From assembly GCA_043808305.1 (NCBI GenBank), contig JAZDFB010000123.1:1-64000 (forward strand): DNA of 64,000 nt. Direction: 5' to 3'. Position numbers and translations under genes: made by a program. Source of the DNA: JBBAAP01 sp043808305 (lineage in GTDB: Bacteria; Planctomycetota; MHYJ01; JACQXL01). Numbering within the stretch: the stretch's first letter is position 1; the number at the start of each line of letters is the position of its first letter. This document shows, piece after piece, positions 54,071-63,271 of this stretch. The notes under the pieces were generated by a model that was not told the DNA's origin, did not search any database, and saw nothing but the letters and a program-made list of their open reading frames with translations.

Positions 54071-55462
54071 ATGTTTGAACTGTTGGAAAAAGTCCTCAAA
54101 GAAGCCCAGTCCTGGACGGAAATCAGGTATCACCACAGGCAAAAGAATACCATTGCTGTCCGCAAAGGCGAGCTGGAAAATATCAGTTCCACCATCTGCG
54201 CCGGAATCGGCATAAGGGTCCTGTTAAACGGCGCTTGGGGATTCAGCAGCACCTCAAAACTCGGCTTAAACGATATCATCCATACCTTGCGCGAAGCCGA
54301 AAAATCCGCCCGGATACTGGGTGATTACAAAAAGAACAAAATCAAAGATATCCCCAAGACAGGCCTGGCCCGGGGGGATTTCAAACCCGTTATCGGAGAC
54401 AGCCTGCTCAACCATACCCTGGAAGAAAAACTCACATTGGTGCTTGATACGGAAAAACTGGTAATGAAAGCTTCTCCCCTTATTCAATCGGCCTCGTGCC
54501 TGTATAACGAAATACTCGATGAGAAATATATCCTCACCGGCGACGGAGCCAGGGCTCATATCATTGATACGAAGCCGGAGTTCCGGGTTTCTGCCGTTGC
54601 GGTAAAAAACGGCGATATGATTATGTCCAGCGAAACCGCCGGAGTCACCGGCGGATGGGACGACCTTTTCAGGGATAATAATCCCCAAGAAATGGCCGAG
54701 AAGTCGGCTAAAAGAGCCGTCGACCTGCTCCAGGCGAAATACCCCACCGGCGAAAGGGCTACCGTCATAATGGACCCGGCGATTGTCGGGCTTCTGGCGC
54801 ACGAAGCTATCGGGCATACGGTAGAGGCCGACCTGGTTATGGCCGGCTCTGTCACCAAAGGCAAAATCGGCCAGCAGATAGCCAGCGAAATTGTCACGCT
54901 ATGCGACAGCGGCCATTCCGAAATCGCGCCCAATGCCAGCGGCATATTGCCGGTTGACGATGAGGGCGTGCCGGCTAAAAAAACCGTTGTCATAGAGCGC
55001 GGCATACTCCGGTCATACCTGCACAACAGGGAATCAGCCGAAATCTTCGGCGTGGAACCCACCGGCAACGCCCGCGCCTTTGAATATTCCAACGAACCTA
55101 TCATCAGGATGAGAAACACCTATATCGAACCCGGCAAATCGGATGTTGACAGGATGATTTCCGAGGTAAAAGAAGGATACCTTCTCAAAGGCGCCGTGGG
55201 CGGCCAGGCCGATGCCAATGCCGAATTTATGTTCGGCGTCCAGGAAGCCTATCGGATAAAAGACGGCAAAGTGGGCGAGCTCCTCAGGGGCGTGACCATT
55301 TCCGGCCAGGCCTTTGACGTGCTCAAGAGCGTTGATGCCCTCGGCCGGGAGTTCAAGTGGGGCCTGGGCGCCGGCTATTGCGGCAAGGGCCAGCCCGCAA
55401 AGGTGGACGCCGGCGGGCCGTACCTGAGATGCCGGGCCATTGTCGGCGGAAGGCAAAAATAA
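54071..55462 (+). CDS. tldD: TldD-family metalloprotease
   Basis: The protein has 463 residues. The catalytic zinc motif is in VGLLAHEAIGHTVEADLV (HExxxH; about 238-255), followed by the late Cys/Gly-rich zinc region with CRAIVGG at the end. TldD acts only as a heterodimer with TldE, cleaving unstructured or modified peptides such as microcin B17 precursors, and toxin-antitoxin components. No Shine-Dalgarno is seen before the ATG. The tldE gene follows by 1 bp. Confidence 0.95.
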   Translation: MFELLEKVLKEAQSWTEIRYHHRQKNTIAVRKGELENISSTICAGIGIRVLLNGAWGFSSTSKLGLNDIIHTLREAEKSARILGDYKKNKIKDIPKTGLARGDFKPVIGDSLLNHTLEEKLTLVLDTEKLVMKASPLIQSASCLYNEILDEKYILTGDGARAHIIDTKPEFRVSAVAVKNGDMIMSSETAGVTGGWDDLFRDNNPQEMAEKSAKRAVDLLQAKYPTGERATVIMDPAIVGLLAHEAIGHTVEADLVMAGSVTKGKIGQQIASEIVTLCDSGHSEIAPNASGILPVDDEGVPAKKTVVIERGILRSYLHNRESAEIFGVEPTGNARAFEYSNEPIIRMRNTYIEPGKSDVDRMISEVKEGYLLKGAVGGQADANAEFMFGVQEAYRIKDGKVGELLRGVTISGQAFDVLKSVDALGREFKWGLGAGYCGKGQPAKVDAGGPYLRCRAIVGGRQK

Positions 55463-55463
55463 T

Positions 55464-56798
55464 ATGGAAGATTTGATGGGAATCTGCGAGCAGGCCTGTA
55501 AAAAGGCCGTCACCCTGGGCGCCGGCGAAGCCGAGATATACGCCGTCAGCTCAAAGAAGATAGAAATCTCCCTGGAAAATAACGATATCCACCGGACCGT
55601 CAGCCAGCAGGAACAGTCCATCGGCATCAGGACATTTATAAACAAATCGTTGGGTTTTGCCTCGGTAAATATCCTGACGCCGGACAGTATCGATAGCGCC
55701 GTTCATAACGCCATCAGCCTTTCAAGGAAAAGCCCCCGTGATGAATATAACGGCGTCCCCGAGCCCTGCGAAATATCAAAAGTAACAAAGGTATATGACC
55801 CGGCCAGCGCCGGTTTCGGCATAGAAGACGGATTGAAACTGGCCATCCGGATGCTTAAGACTGCCAAAGATTTTGACAAAAGGGTCTCGGTTGAATCAGG
55901 CTGCTTCGTCGCCGATATCTCAAAAAAGGTGATTATCAACTCAAAAGGGGTCCGGGCTGAGGAATTATCAAACGCCTTTGTTTACTATATCATAGGAATG
56001 GCCGTTGACGGTCCCGTGGTTTCCACCTTTGATGTCCAGTTTGACGGCACCGCAATGCTTAGCGAAATAGACGTCGAGTCCGTCGCCCGCGAGTTCGCTA
56101 AAAATGTGGTCGGCTCCCTGGGCGCGGGTAAAGGCGAAAGCTTTAAAGGCGCCATAGTCCTCAGCCCTGACGCGGTCATGAATTTCATCCATCCGGTCAT
56201 CTTCTCCGCAAACGCCAATAATGTCCAGAAGGGTATGAGCAAGCTGGCCGGCAAACTCGGCCAAAAGGTTGCGTCTGAACTTCTGACTATCAAGGATGAC
56301 GGGCTGATTGAAGGCGGCCTGGCCACCAGCGCCTTCGACCGCGAAGGAATGCCCCACAAGCCGGTTTTTATCATCAAAGACGGGCTGCTCTCCTCGTATC
56401 TATATAACACTTACACCGCCAAAAAGGACAAGACCGGCTCCAGCGGCCACGCATCAGGCGGCCCCAACTCCGTCCCGGCCATAGGCACGACCAATATCAT
56501 CGTCAGCCAGGGCGGCAAATCCAAGGATGAAATGATAGCCGACATCAAGAACGGCGTATTGGTCACCAGTTTTTCCGGGTTCCCCAACCCCGTCAGCGGC
56601 GATTTCTCCGGCGTGGTCAAGGGCGGTTATCTCATAAAGAACGGGCAGATAGTAAAACCCTTGGTCGAGACGCTCATCGCCGGCAACAGCTTCGACCTAC
56701 TCAGCCGCATTTCAGCCGTTTCCAAGGAGCGGAAAAAGGTCTTCACCTCACTCCTGCCTTACATACGCGTTGAAGACGTCTCCGTCACCAGCGGTTAG
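55464..56798 (+). CDS. tldE: TldE/PmbA protein
   Basis: About 444 residues from the ATG with GGAAGG upstream; an in-frame TTG further upstream would overlap tldD. It has the TldE landmarks QEQSIGIRTFINKSLGFAS, DREGMPHKPVFIIKDGLLSSYLYNTYTAKK and NPVSGDFSGVVKGGYLIKNG, and it lacks HExxH, as expected for the non-catalytic partner that shapes the substrate channel. The pair sits after an ABC exporter and a lipoprotein; the substrate is unknown. Confidence 0.94.
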   Translation: MEDLMGICEQACKKAVTLGAGEAEIYAVSSKKIEISLENNDIHRTVSQQEQSIGIRTFINKSLGFASVNILTPDSIDSAVHNAISLSRKSPRDEYNGVPEPCEISKVTKVYDPASAGFGIEDGLKLAIRMLKTAKDFDKRVSVESGCFVADISKKVIINSKGVRAEELSNAFVYYIIGMAVDGPVVSTFDVQFDGTAMLSEIDVESVAREFAKNVVGSLGAGKGESFKGAIVLSPDAVMNFIHPVIFSANANNVQKGMSKLAGKLGQKVASELLTIKDDGLIEGGLATSAFDREGMPHKPVFIIKDGLLSSYLYNTYTAKKDKTGSSGHASGGPNSVPAIGTTNIIVSQGGKSKDEMIADIKNGVLVTSFSGFPNPVSGDFSGVVKGGYLIKNGQIVKPLVETLIAGNSFDLLSRISAVSKERKKVFTSLLPYIRVEDVSVTSG

Positions 56799-57351
56799 TG
56801 GCAGTAGGAACAAAGTGACGTACTGCCACGTTATCCCGATGAGCGCCAGCGACATCGGGATTAGTACCACTTAGAGCCCCGCCCAAAGGCGGGATAGTTC
56901 GGCTGTTGGAAGTATGACTTACAGCCGACTATACCTGGCAGTAATTCTGGCTTTAAAGGCGCCATCAAACTGCCAGAGTATAAACTCCGTGACGTTAGTG
57001 CCACTTGGAACCCCGCCCGAAGGCGGGATAAACTCCGTGACGTATTAGAGCCAGTAGGAGTATACGACGTAGAGCTACTGCCTCCCTTTAGGGACTGGGT
57101 CTTATCTCGGCTATTTCGCCGGGGTCGGCACGTTATCCTGACGAAGTTCATGGGTACTGCCACGTTATCCCGGTTATCCATCACGGCTCGCGCTTTCACG
57201 CGGGATTGTCTGCTGCTGGCAGATCTTCTTTGTGATTCAGATTTAAAATTATTCTATGGGCATTTAGGAATGGAAACTGCTATCGGAATGACGTTGCAAA
57301 ACCACGAAAAACAATTAGGGGTATAGAAAAACCAAACAAACCAATCAGCGT
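56799..57351. other. Repeat-filled spacer after tldE
   Basis: No gene is visible. It contains a GTGGCAGTAGGA...GTACTGCCAC hairpin, ATCCCGATG/CATCGGGAT, CCCGCC/GGCGGG, double-hairpin copy G, a duplicated GATAAACTCCGTGACGT-type block (near 56983 and 57027) and GTAGAGCTACTGCCTCCC, shared with the copies at 2217 and 7939. A short minus-strand frame here only translates these repeats. Confidence 0.7.
56894..56982. repeat. Double-hairpin palindromic repeat, copy G
   Basis: ATAGTTCGGCTGT pairs with ACAGCCGACTAT; CTGGCAGT pairs with ACTGCCAG. This is the cleanest intergenic copy and defines the family. Confidence 0.9.
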
Positions 57352-58506
57352 TTATTCTTTAAAGAAATCCAATCGCAGGGTAGCATCTTTCAGGACTATC
57401 TCTTTGGAGGAGTTGTCATCTCCAGTCTTTAATAATTGATTGAATGAATGTTTAATCTTTTTCCCTTCAACTTGCGCCAAGACAGACACCCATTTATTAC
57501 CGGCATAAAGATATTTTAGATTAACGGGGCAAGAAAACTTACCTTGCGAATCAGTCTTTAAGTCTATGGAGGAGTTCACGACTCCTTCGCCAGGGCGCTC
57601 TTTTCAGGTCTTGGTTTGGCCGAATTCAATCGTGATTGGCGCTTGAACTAAAGGCTCGCCCGCAGAATCAACCAACACGCCTGTCATATGCCCGTTTCGT
57701 TGGGCATCCAGCATTGAGAACTTAAATATCTTTTCAGCGAAATTGATGGTATTAGTGATGGTTTTATTAATCGGTATGTCCAGCGTCCGCGCCACCTCTC
57801 CGAATTCAACAAACTCATATGTTTTGTCGTTAATTTTAATTGAGTTGGGAACATATACAGAAAAGTAATGTAGTTTTTTGTCGTCACGAATCACATCAGG
57901 GCAATAATCTGCCGTAATTTTAATTTGGTAATTACCCTGGTCATCAGTTTCAACCTTAACTGTATCAACAATTGATTGCTTCCCATTCGGATCCATTTGG
58001 TGTATCTTTATGCTTGCCGGCACATTGGGTAACGGCGTTTTATCTATCACATCGGCCGCGTGGGCTTTAATCGTCCATTTATCAGAGGTTTTAATCAGCC
58101 CGAAATCTAAAGTCATCTTTGTAAGTTCTTTGGCTGCCTCGGCAGGAATCTTCTGGTCATAGTTGATTGCAAAGTATTCCTTGCCGCCATTTATGTAAAA
58201 ACGCAGATAATATTCCTGGGCAAGGAAATCGCCGGGGAAATCTTTGAAAACATAACGGCCTTGTTCATCCGCCAGTTGGGTATCCTCCAAAGCTTTCCAT
58301 TTCGTCCCCTCAAGTTTTTGGAGAGTAATCTTAATTTCAGCCTTAGGGATAGGGCTAAGTGTATTACCATCGAATATTAGTCCCTGGCAGGTAAGGGTTT
58401 TGGATTCATTGTCAGCCATAGTTGTATCGGAGGCAATCAGTACCAAACTACCGATACCACAGACCCAAATTGCCACCCATCCGATTAGTCGATTCAGGTT
58501 TGCCAT
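57352..58506 (-). pseudogene. Secreted protein with carboxypeptidase-regulatory-like domains, split by an in-frame TGA
   Basis: The first part (300 codons) starts with a signal peptide and has repeated beta-sandwich modules (LSPIPKAEIKITLQ, ADEQGRYVFKDFP; VETDDQGNYQIKI; TGVLVDSAGEPLVQAPITIE). It stops at TGA (about 57606-57604). The same frame continues without interruption for 84 more codons (SIDLKTDSQGKFSCPV...LDFFKE), which complete the last module (PITIE...DSQGKF). So this is one 384-codon gene with a single nonsense, a read-through site, or a sequencing error. GAAAGGAA precedes the ATG. It lies 20 bp after kinase 2 and is probably co-transcribed. Confidence 0.75.
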
Positions 58507-58526
58507 AATATATTCCTTTCAATAGT

Positions 58527-60107
58527 TTAATTTTGTCCCAGTCCCGCCTGTTTATTGCGCGCTCTTACAGCCAGAATATAGTATAACATCCACCCCAGAT
58601 AAAATATTCCGGGGAACCTCAGGGACGCCTCTTCAGATTTGATATTATTATCATCCTTTGCATTATACCTGTAAAAAGGAAAACCTTGGCTGGTCTGGTA
58701 GCTTATTGGGTTAGCTGGTTTCAGGCTATTGCCTGTTTGATGCGATTTCCCTCCCAAATTCTGGTTGAAAACCAAACTAATAACAAAAGTGGAAATTAAC
58801 AGCCATTTCCACAGGGTTTTCATCAGTTGCTGGCTGATAATCGGTTTCTTGCCGTAACCATAAGAAAATCCGGTATCGGTTATGAAAGTCGGGAACGCGG
58901 CCGCATTGTGCTTAATGCAGTCTCTCAATACATACACCAACATGATAAGATTGAAAAAGAACAGTATTAAACCGCTGACAACAAACTGGTCCTCGTTCAG
59001 GTTTGGCACGCTAATCACACTGATTACGGCCTGAACCAGGATGCTAACCGCCCATACGAGGAGAACCATATGCCTTTTGGTTTGCCACCAGCGTTTTCCC
59101 AAAAAGCTCTGGGGAATAGGCGGTTCTTTTTCGGCCGCAGCTTGCGGGGCAGCTTCGACCAAAGTCGGGCCCGAGGTGATTTCCGTTATGGCTGTGCCCA
59201 TCTCGCTTACCTTTTGGTAACGCCGGGCCGGTTCCTGTTCCAGCGATTTCAGGACGACATCACCCAGCCGGACATCAATCTGGACCTTGCGGCTGGGCAG
59301 TTCAAACCTGCCGACGGGCAGTTCGCCGGTGAGCATCTCGTAAAAAACCACGCCCAGCGAATAAATATCCGCCCGGTGGTCGACGTCCTTGGAATTTGTC
59401 CGCTGCTCCGGCGCCATATAATCCGGCGTGCCCATTATTTGCCGGGTGCACGTCACCGGATCGACCCGGATATCGCCCTTGACTATGCGCGCCAAGCCGA
59501 AATCGGCTATCTTTATCCGGCCGTTTTTATCCATCAGGAGGTTTTCCGGCTTGATATCGCGGTGGATAACGCCTTCGGAATGGGCGTATTCCAGCGCATC
59601 GCAGAGCTGGGGAACAAGCATCAGCGCTCGCGCCGGCTGCAGCTTCCGGTCGGCTATCAAATCGCGCAGGGCCACCCCTTCCACTAACTCCATTACAAAA
59701 TAGAACCGGCCGGCCGCCTGCCCCATATCATAAACCGCCACGATATTGGGATGCGACAAACTGGCCAGCGCCTTGGCTTCCCGGTCGAACCTCTTGGCGA
59801 ATTCCTGGTCATTGGAAAGCTTGGCCGGCAGGACCTTAACCGCCACAAAGCGGTTCAATGATTTCTGGTAAGCCTTATAGACCGTGCCCATCCCGCCCCG
59901 GCCTATCAGGCTGACAATCTTGTAAGGGCCGATGAACGAGTCATTGGGCAATACCGGCTCGTCGCTCGGAAAATCCGATTTCTGGCCCGGCGCAGATGCC
60001 GGCCCGGCGCCGGTCGAACCCATCGCGAATTGGGCAAGGCACTTGGCACAAGCGCCGGATGATTCTGATTTGTCTCCGCATTTGGGGCAGATGTTTTCTT
60101 CTTTCAT
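58527..60107 (-). CDS. Zinc-ribbon Ser/Thr protein kinase with membrane tail (kinase 2)
   Basis: The protein has 526 residues and is a paralogue of kinase 1: zinc ribbon CPKCG...CAKC, then GRGGMGTVYKAY, VAVKVLP, HRDIKPENLLMD, DFGLAR and APEQR, all catalytic residues present. After residue about 345 it differs: three to four membrane helices (VLLVWAVSILVQAVISVI, VVSGLILFFFNLIMLVYVL, IFYLGWMLYYILAV) and no helical repeats. Its 5' leader resembles that of kinase 1 but has a ~107-bp insertion. No sigma-factor gene is adjacent. Confidence 0.9.
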   Translation of the reverse strand: MKEENICPKCGDKSESSGACAKCLAQFAMGSTGAGPASAPGQKSDFPSDEPVLPNDSFIGPYKIVSLIGRGGMGTVYKAYQKSLNRFVAVKVLPAKLSNDQEFAKRFDREAKALASLSHPNIVAVYDMGQAAGRFYFVMELVEGVALRDLIADRKLQPARALMLVPQLCDALEYAHSEGVIHRDIKPENLLMDKNGRIKIADFGLARIVKGDIRVDPVTCTRQIMGTPDYMAPEQRTNSKDVDHRADIYSLGVVFYEMLTGELPVGRFELPSRKVQIDVRLGDVVLKSLEQEPARRYQKVSEMGTAITEITSGPTLVEAAPQAAAEKEPPIPQSFLGKRWWQTKRHMVLLVWAVSILVQAVISVISVPNLNEDQFVVSGLILFFFNLIMLVYVLRDCIKHNAAAFPTFITDTGFSYGYGKKPIISQQLMKTLWKWLLISTFVISLVFNQNLGGKSHQTGNSLKPANPISYQTSQGFPFYRYNAKDDNNIKSEEASLRFPGIFYLGWMLYYILAVRARNKQAGLGQN

Positions 60108-60123
60108 ATGATTATTATCCTTT

Positions 60124-60230
60124 TAGAGACTGTTAGCACCCCGATACCACATCGGGGGGCGTTACAGTGTCTTATCCCGCTCTTTCCCAGAAAGAGCGGG
60201 ACATTCCTTAAACTTCATCGGATGTCTTAT
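60124..60230. repeat. Hairpin-rich insertion in the kinase 2 leader
   Basis: Relative to the kinase 1 leader this segment is extra. It contains a perfect stem CCCGCTCTTTC/GAAAGAGCGGG, a CCCCGAT/ATCGGGG stem and an ACTGT/ACAGT stem, and on the minus strand the motif GCGGGATAAG shared with family 2 hairpins. GTCTTATC occurs near its right edge and again inside it. Confidence 0.7.
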
Positions 60231-60273
60231 CTACCACTATTAGACGGAAAACCCGGAATTCGTCTCAATAATT
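60231..60273 (-). promoter_or_regulatory. Leader sequence shared with kinase 1
   Basis: Read on the minus strand, AATTATTGAGACGAATTCC and GGGTTTTCCGTCTAATAGTGG match the kinase 1 leader at about 19870-19912 with only a few changes. In kinase 1 this DNA overlaps the end of the sigma gene (its TGA stop); in kinase 2 no sigma gene remains. Confidence 0.75.
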
Positions 60274-60706
60274 CTTATAATTATTGGTAAAAAATCTGAT
60301 TAGCGCCGCAACCTTTCTTTGTCCCCCCTGAACCGCTGCTTTATATAACAATTATACTTTATGCCTATTTAAACAACAAAAGCAAGAAGTTCTTTGAGCA
60401 TAAAAGAGAGCTGTAACTTTAATTATTTTGTGCTTTTTATCTTTCGTGCTTTCGTGGTTGCAGCTTAGTGTTTATCCGCGTGCTCTGTGTCTCTGTGGCT
60501 GTATTAATTAGTGCTTATTCGTGGTTTAATTATTTCGCGCCTTCGTGGTAATATTATAGCTGCAGTTTTCCCACGTCTCACGCATTCTTATATATATGTA
60601 ATCAGCGCGCCTTTAAGCTTAATTTGCTTGCATTTTTACATAAAAATAATACATTGCCGGTTAAATTTCACAATGAGGTGATAAAAAAATACTGAAAGGA
60701 GTTCAT

Positions 60707-61954
60707 ATGAAAAAGATATCAATATTGGTTGTTGGATTGCTCCTGTTGCTGTGCAGCGCTTTGGCGTGTTCTTCAAGCGGCGCCGATAAAAAGGCCGACT
60801 CCGGCGGTAAAACCTGCAGTTGCTGCGGGCAAAAGAACGGCTCCGAAGGCAAGGCCTGCAGTTGCGGAAAAAAGACCGATGCCGATAAACCCTGCGATTG
60901 CGGCTGCGGATGCGGCAATAAAAAGGCCGACTCCGACGGCAATGCCTGCGGTTGCTGCGGCAAAAAGACCGACTCTGACGGCAAAAAAACCTGCGGTTGC
61001 GGCGATAAGGCCGGCGACTCTCAGCAAACAAGCGGCTGCAAATGCGGCAACGGCTGCAGCTGCGGCGGAGGATGCGGCGGCGGCAGGCAACTCACCAAGG
61101 AATCCATCCCCGAACTGGTAAAACAGCTGGCCGACCCGGAAGTGAACAACCGCCTTACCGCCCTGCAAGGCATTTATATGCTCAATGCCAGGGAAGCCAC
61201 CCCGGAAATAATCAAACTCATCAACGACCCGGACAACAACGTGCGCTCAACGGCCGTTTATATCCTGGCGCTGTTCGAAGCCAAGGAAGCCATCCCGGAA
61301 ATAATGAAACTGCTCGACAACCCGGACGAAGACGTGGTCGAAGTGGCCGTAATCGCATTGGGACAGCTCGGCGCCAGGGAAGCCGTCCCGCAGATAATGA
61401 AACTGCTGGATTCCCCAAACGAGGATGCCCGCGCCTCATCGGCCCAGGCCCTGGGGAAACTCGGCGTCACCGAAGCCGTCCCCCAAATAATAAAACTGCT
61501 GGATGACCCGGAAAAGGATGTGCAACTGTGCGCCGTTTACGCCTTAGGGCAGCTCGGCGCAAAAGAAACCATCCCCCAACTGCTGAAAATGCTCTACCAG
61601 CCTGAAGAACAGGCCCACCTGACAGTCGCCGCGGCCCTGGCCAAACTGGGCAACCGGGACGGCATCGACGAACTGGTCAAAGTGATGAATAATTCAAAGA
61701 ATTTACAGTTCCAGGCCATCGCCGGACTGGTCCTGGTAGAAACCGGCGCAAAGGGCAAAGTAACCAAAGAAGCCGTGGAAAGCATCCAGTATGCCGCATA
61801 CTGGCCCGGCGAATACGGCACCCGCGCCCGGGCCGCGCTCAAGGAACTGGGCGTCGAGCTCAAGGAACAGGCGGACCTGAAACCGCCGGTAATCAAAGAA
61901 TCCGAAGAAGACGAAAAAGACAACGAAGATAACGAGGAAGAAGAAGGCGAATAA
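60707..61954 (+). CDS. Cys-rich HEAT-repeat lipoprotein
   Basis: The protein has 415 residues. A signal peptide (about 1-21) ends near SALAC, a fair lipobox. Residues about 35-120 hold 19 Cys in modules of the type KKTDSDGKxCxCCG, ending CKCGNGCSCGGGCGGG. Residues about 128-385 are HEAT/PBS-lyase repeats of ~31 residues (EATPEIIKLINDPDNNVRSTAVYILAL and relatives), then an acidic tail rich in Glu and Asp. GAAAGGAG precedes the ATG. HEAT repeats bind proteins; the Cys field could bind several metal ions. No characterised protein of this build is known to me. Confidence 0.82.
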   Translation: MKKISILVVGLLLLLCSALACSSSGADKKADSGGKTCSCCGQKNGSEGKACSCGKKTDADKPCDCGCGCGNKKADSDGNACGCCGKKTDSDGKKTCGCGDKAGDSQQTSGCKCGNGCSCGGGCGGGRQLTKESIPELVKQLADPEVNNRLTALQGIYMLNAREATPEIIKLINDPDNNVRSTAVYILALFEAKEAIPEIMKLLDNPDEDVVEVAVIALGQLGAREAVPQIMKLLDSPNEDARASSAQALGKLGVTEAVPQIIKLLDDPEKDVQLCAVYALGQLGAKETIPQLLKMLYQPEEQAHLTVAAALAKLGNRDGIDELVKVMNNSKNLQFQAIAGLVLVETGAKGKVTKEAVESIQYAAYWPGEYGTRARAALKELGVELKEQADLKPPVIKESEEDEKDNEDNEEEEGE

Positions 61955-62320
61955 TTGATTCCTCGTGGGAGTCTCGCGAAACAGCCGCGCCTTATATTAT
62001 AATACCTTAAGGTATAACACTATAAATATACCTAATGGTATAAGGAATCCAGGAGGACAGGAGTAAGAAATTTCTCTTGGTTTCCTGGCCTCCTTATAGA
62101 ATATAATTAAACAGTGACTTTAAGAGACTTTATTAGACTTATCCCGCCTAAATTAGTCTCCTGCCGGTCTTTTTAAGTCCCTGTAAATAACATTCGTGTT
62201 AATCCGGGGTTAGTACATATCCGGGTTTATATATCCGCAAAACCCCTTGACATCCCTCCCTTGATTTAGTACTGTTTCATCCAAAATCAATCGTTCCTGA
62301 TGATGAAAGGAGAAAATACT
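61955..62320. other. Spacer with hairpins and a duplicated gene end
   Basis: TATACCTTAAGGTATA (about 62002) and ATACCTAATGGTAT are small palindromes. A hairpin pairs TATAAGGAATCCAGGAGG (62039) with TTTCCTGGCCTCCTTATA (62081). CCTTATAGAATATAATTAAA (about 62092) repeats the 3' end of the next gene (about 63001). Confidence 0.65.
62247..62275 (+). promoter_or_regulatory. Possible promoter of the downstream lipoprotein gene
   Basis: TTGACA, 17 nt, TACTGT; the leader to the ATG is about 40 nt and carries AAAGGAGA. Confidence 0.5.
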
Positions 62321-63019
62321 ATGTATCACCTTAAGGCTTATCGGGATGGATTGCCGGCGCTGGTTATTTTGGCGCTTATCGGCCTGGCAGCGGGCTGCGC
62401 CTCTCACGCTAACTACACCACTCATTCCACCCAGGTTTTAATCGCGGGGAATTCCGTTACCATTATCGAGCAAAACAACGATAATTGCAGGGAGGCCTCG
62501 ATTGAAAAAGAAGGTAAAGAAATCAAGGCGTTTAAAATCAAGGAAAACGGCGTCGAGCGCGCGCCGACTCCCGATGATAAAAAGTGGGTTTCAAAATATG
62601 TCAACCTTGACACCTGGGTTGTTAGCGACGGCGCCTCGCCCACCGATGAGCCCGTAAAATCCGAAATCAAATTGCTTGTGGAAAAAGAGCAGATTGATGT
62701 CGGGAAAGCCGTCTCTGAAATAAAGAAACTGCATTATTCCTCGGACAAAAAAGAATATCTGCTGGCAATGGCAAATCGCAAGGACCTTTTGCCCGCAGAC
62801 TGCGAGCTCTTGGCCGCCGCCGCGCTTGACATCATTAATTTTGACAGCGAGAAAACAGAGGTTTTGACGGCTGTGATTAATAATCCCTATGCCGATTCCA
62901 AAACCAGGAAACTGATATTTGACAACATAGACCGGGTGGCTTTTGACTCGGACAAGATTAAACTGATGAAATTATTGCTCCAGCGCGCGGAAAAGGACTT
63001 CCTTATAGAATACAATTAA
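62321..63019 (+). CDS. Lipoprotein with C-terminal helical repeats
   Basis: About 232 residues from the ATG after AAAGGAG; another Met seven codons upstream lies before that site. A signal peptide ends in LAAGC. The middle (about 30-125) is unassigned; the last ~95 residues are short helical repeats (SSDKKEYLLAMANRKDLL, FDSEKTEVLTAVINNP, FDSDKIKLMKLLLQRA) resembling the DUF4476 type. The gene end is repeated upstream, which suggests a past local duplication. Function unknown. Confidence 0.75.
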   Translation: MYHLKAYRDGLPALVILALIGLAAGCASHANYTTHSTQVLIAGNSVTIIEQNNDNCREASIEKEGKEIKAFKIKENGVERAPTPDDKKWVSKYVNLDTWVVSDGASPTDEPVKSEIKLLVEKEQIDVGKAVSEIKKLHYSSDKKEYLLAMANRKDLLPADCELLAAAALDIINFDSEKTEVLTAVINNPYADSKTRKLIFDNIDRVAFDSDKIKLMKLLLQRAEKDFLIEYN

Positions 63020-63271
63020 ATAAGGAACCCAGGAGGCCAAGAAAAATTATTAGTGGCAGTTCGACCCCCGCCTGAAGCGGGGTAAACTCCGGGAGTTAGT
63101 GGCAGTGCAAAGCCTCCCTTTAGGGGCTTATCCCCGAGCCATAGCGAGTGGGAATAACGGGGTCTATTCGCGGTTTAATCTACCACGAAAACTCGAAATA
63201 AATAAAAGCTTAAATTATTTCGTGCTTCTTATCTTTCGTGCCTTCGTGGTTGTAGTAAAGAAAGGATATTT
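63020..63271. repeat. Spacer with dispersed repeats
   Basis: AAGGAACCCAGGAGGCCAAGA (about 63021) recurs at about 14291 and, diverged, at 62040. CCCCCGCCTGAAGCGGGG, a GAGTTAGTGGCAGT motif and the dispersed ATTTCGTGCTTCTTATCTTTC block follow. No gene is visible. Confidence 0.6.

Larger units (their letters stand above)
60108..60706. other. Spacer between kinase 2 and the Cys-rich lipoprotein
   Basis: It contains the kinase leader with its insertion, then AT-rich DNA, and dispersed sequence TTTTGTGCTTTTTATCTTTC (near 60427) with a sister copy near 63217, plus CTTCGTGG motifs that recur near 63242. No further gene is visible. Confidence 0.6.

Noticed and set aside
56861..57199. 112-codon minus-strand frame
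   Set aside because: It translates intergenic palindromes, including the GIVGC-type peptide of the repeat family, with no native domain.
57352..58506. Genetic code with UGA as a sense codon
   Set aside because: Several intact genes end in TGA, often overlapping the next start codon.
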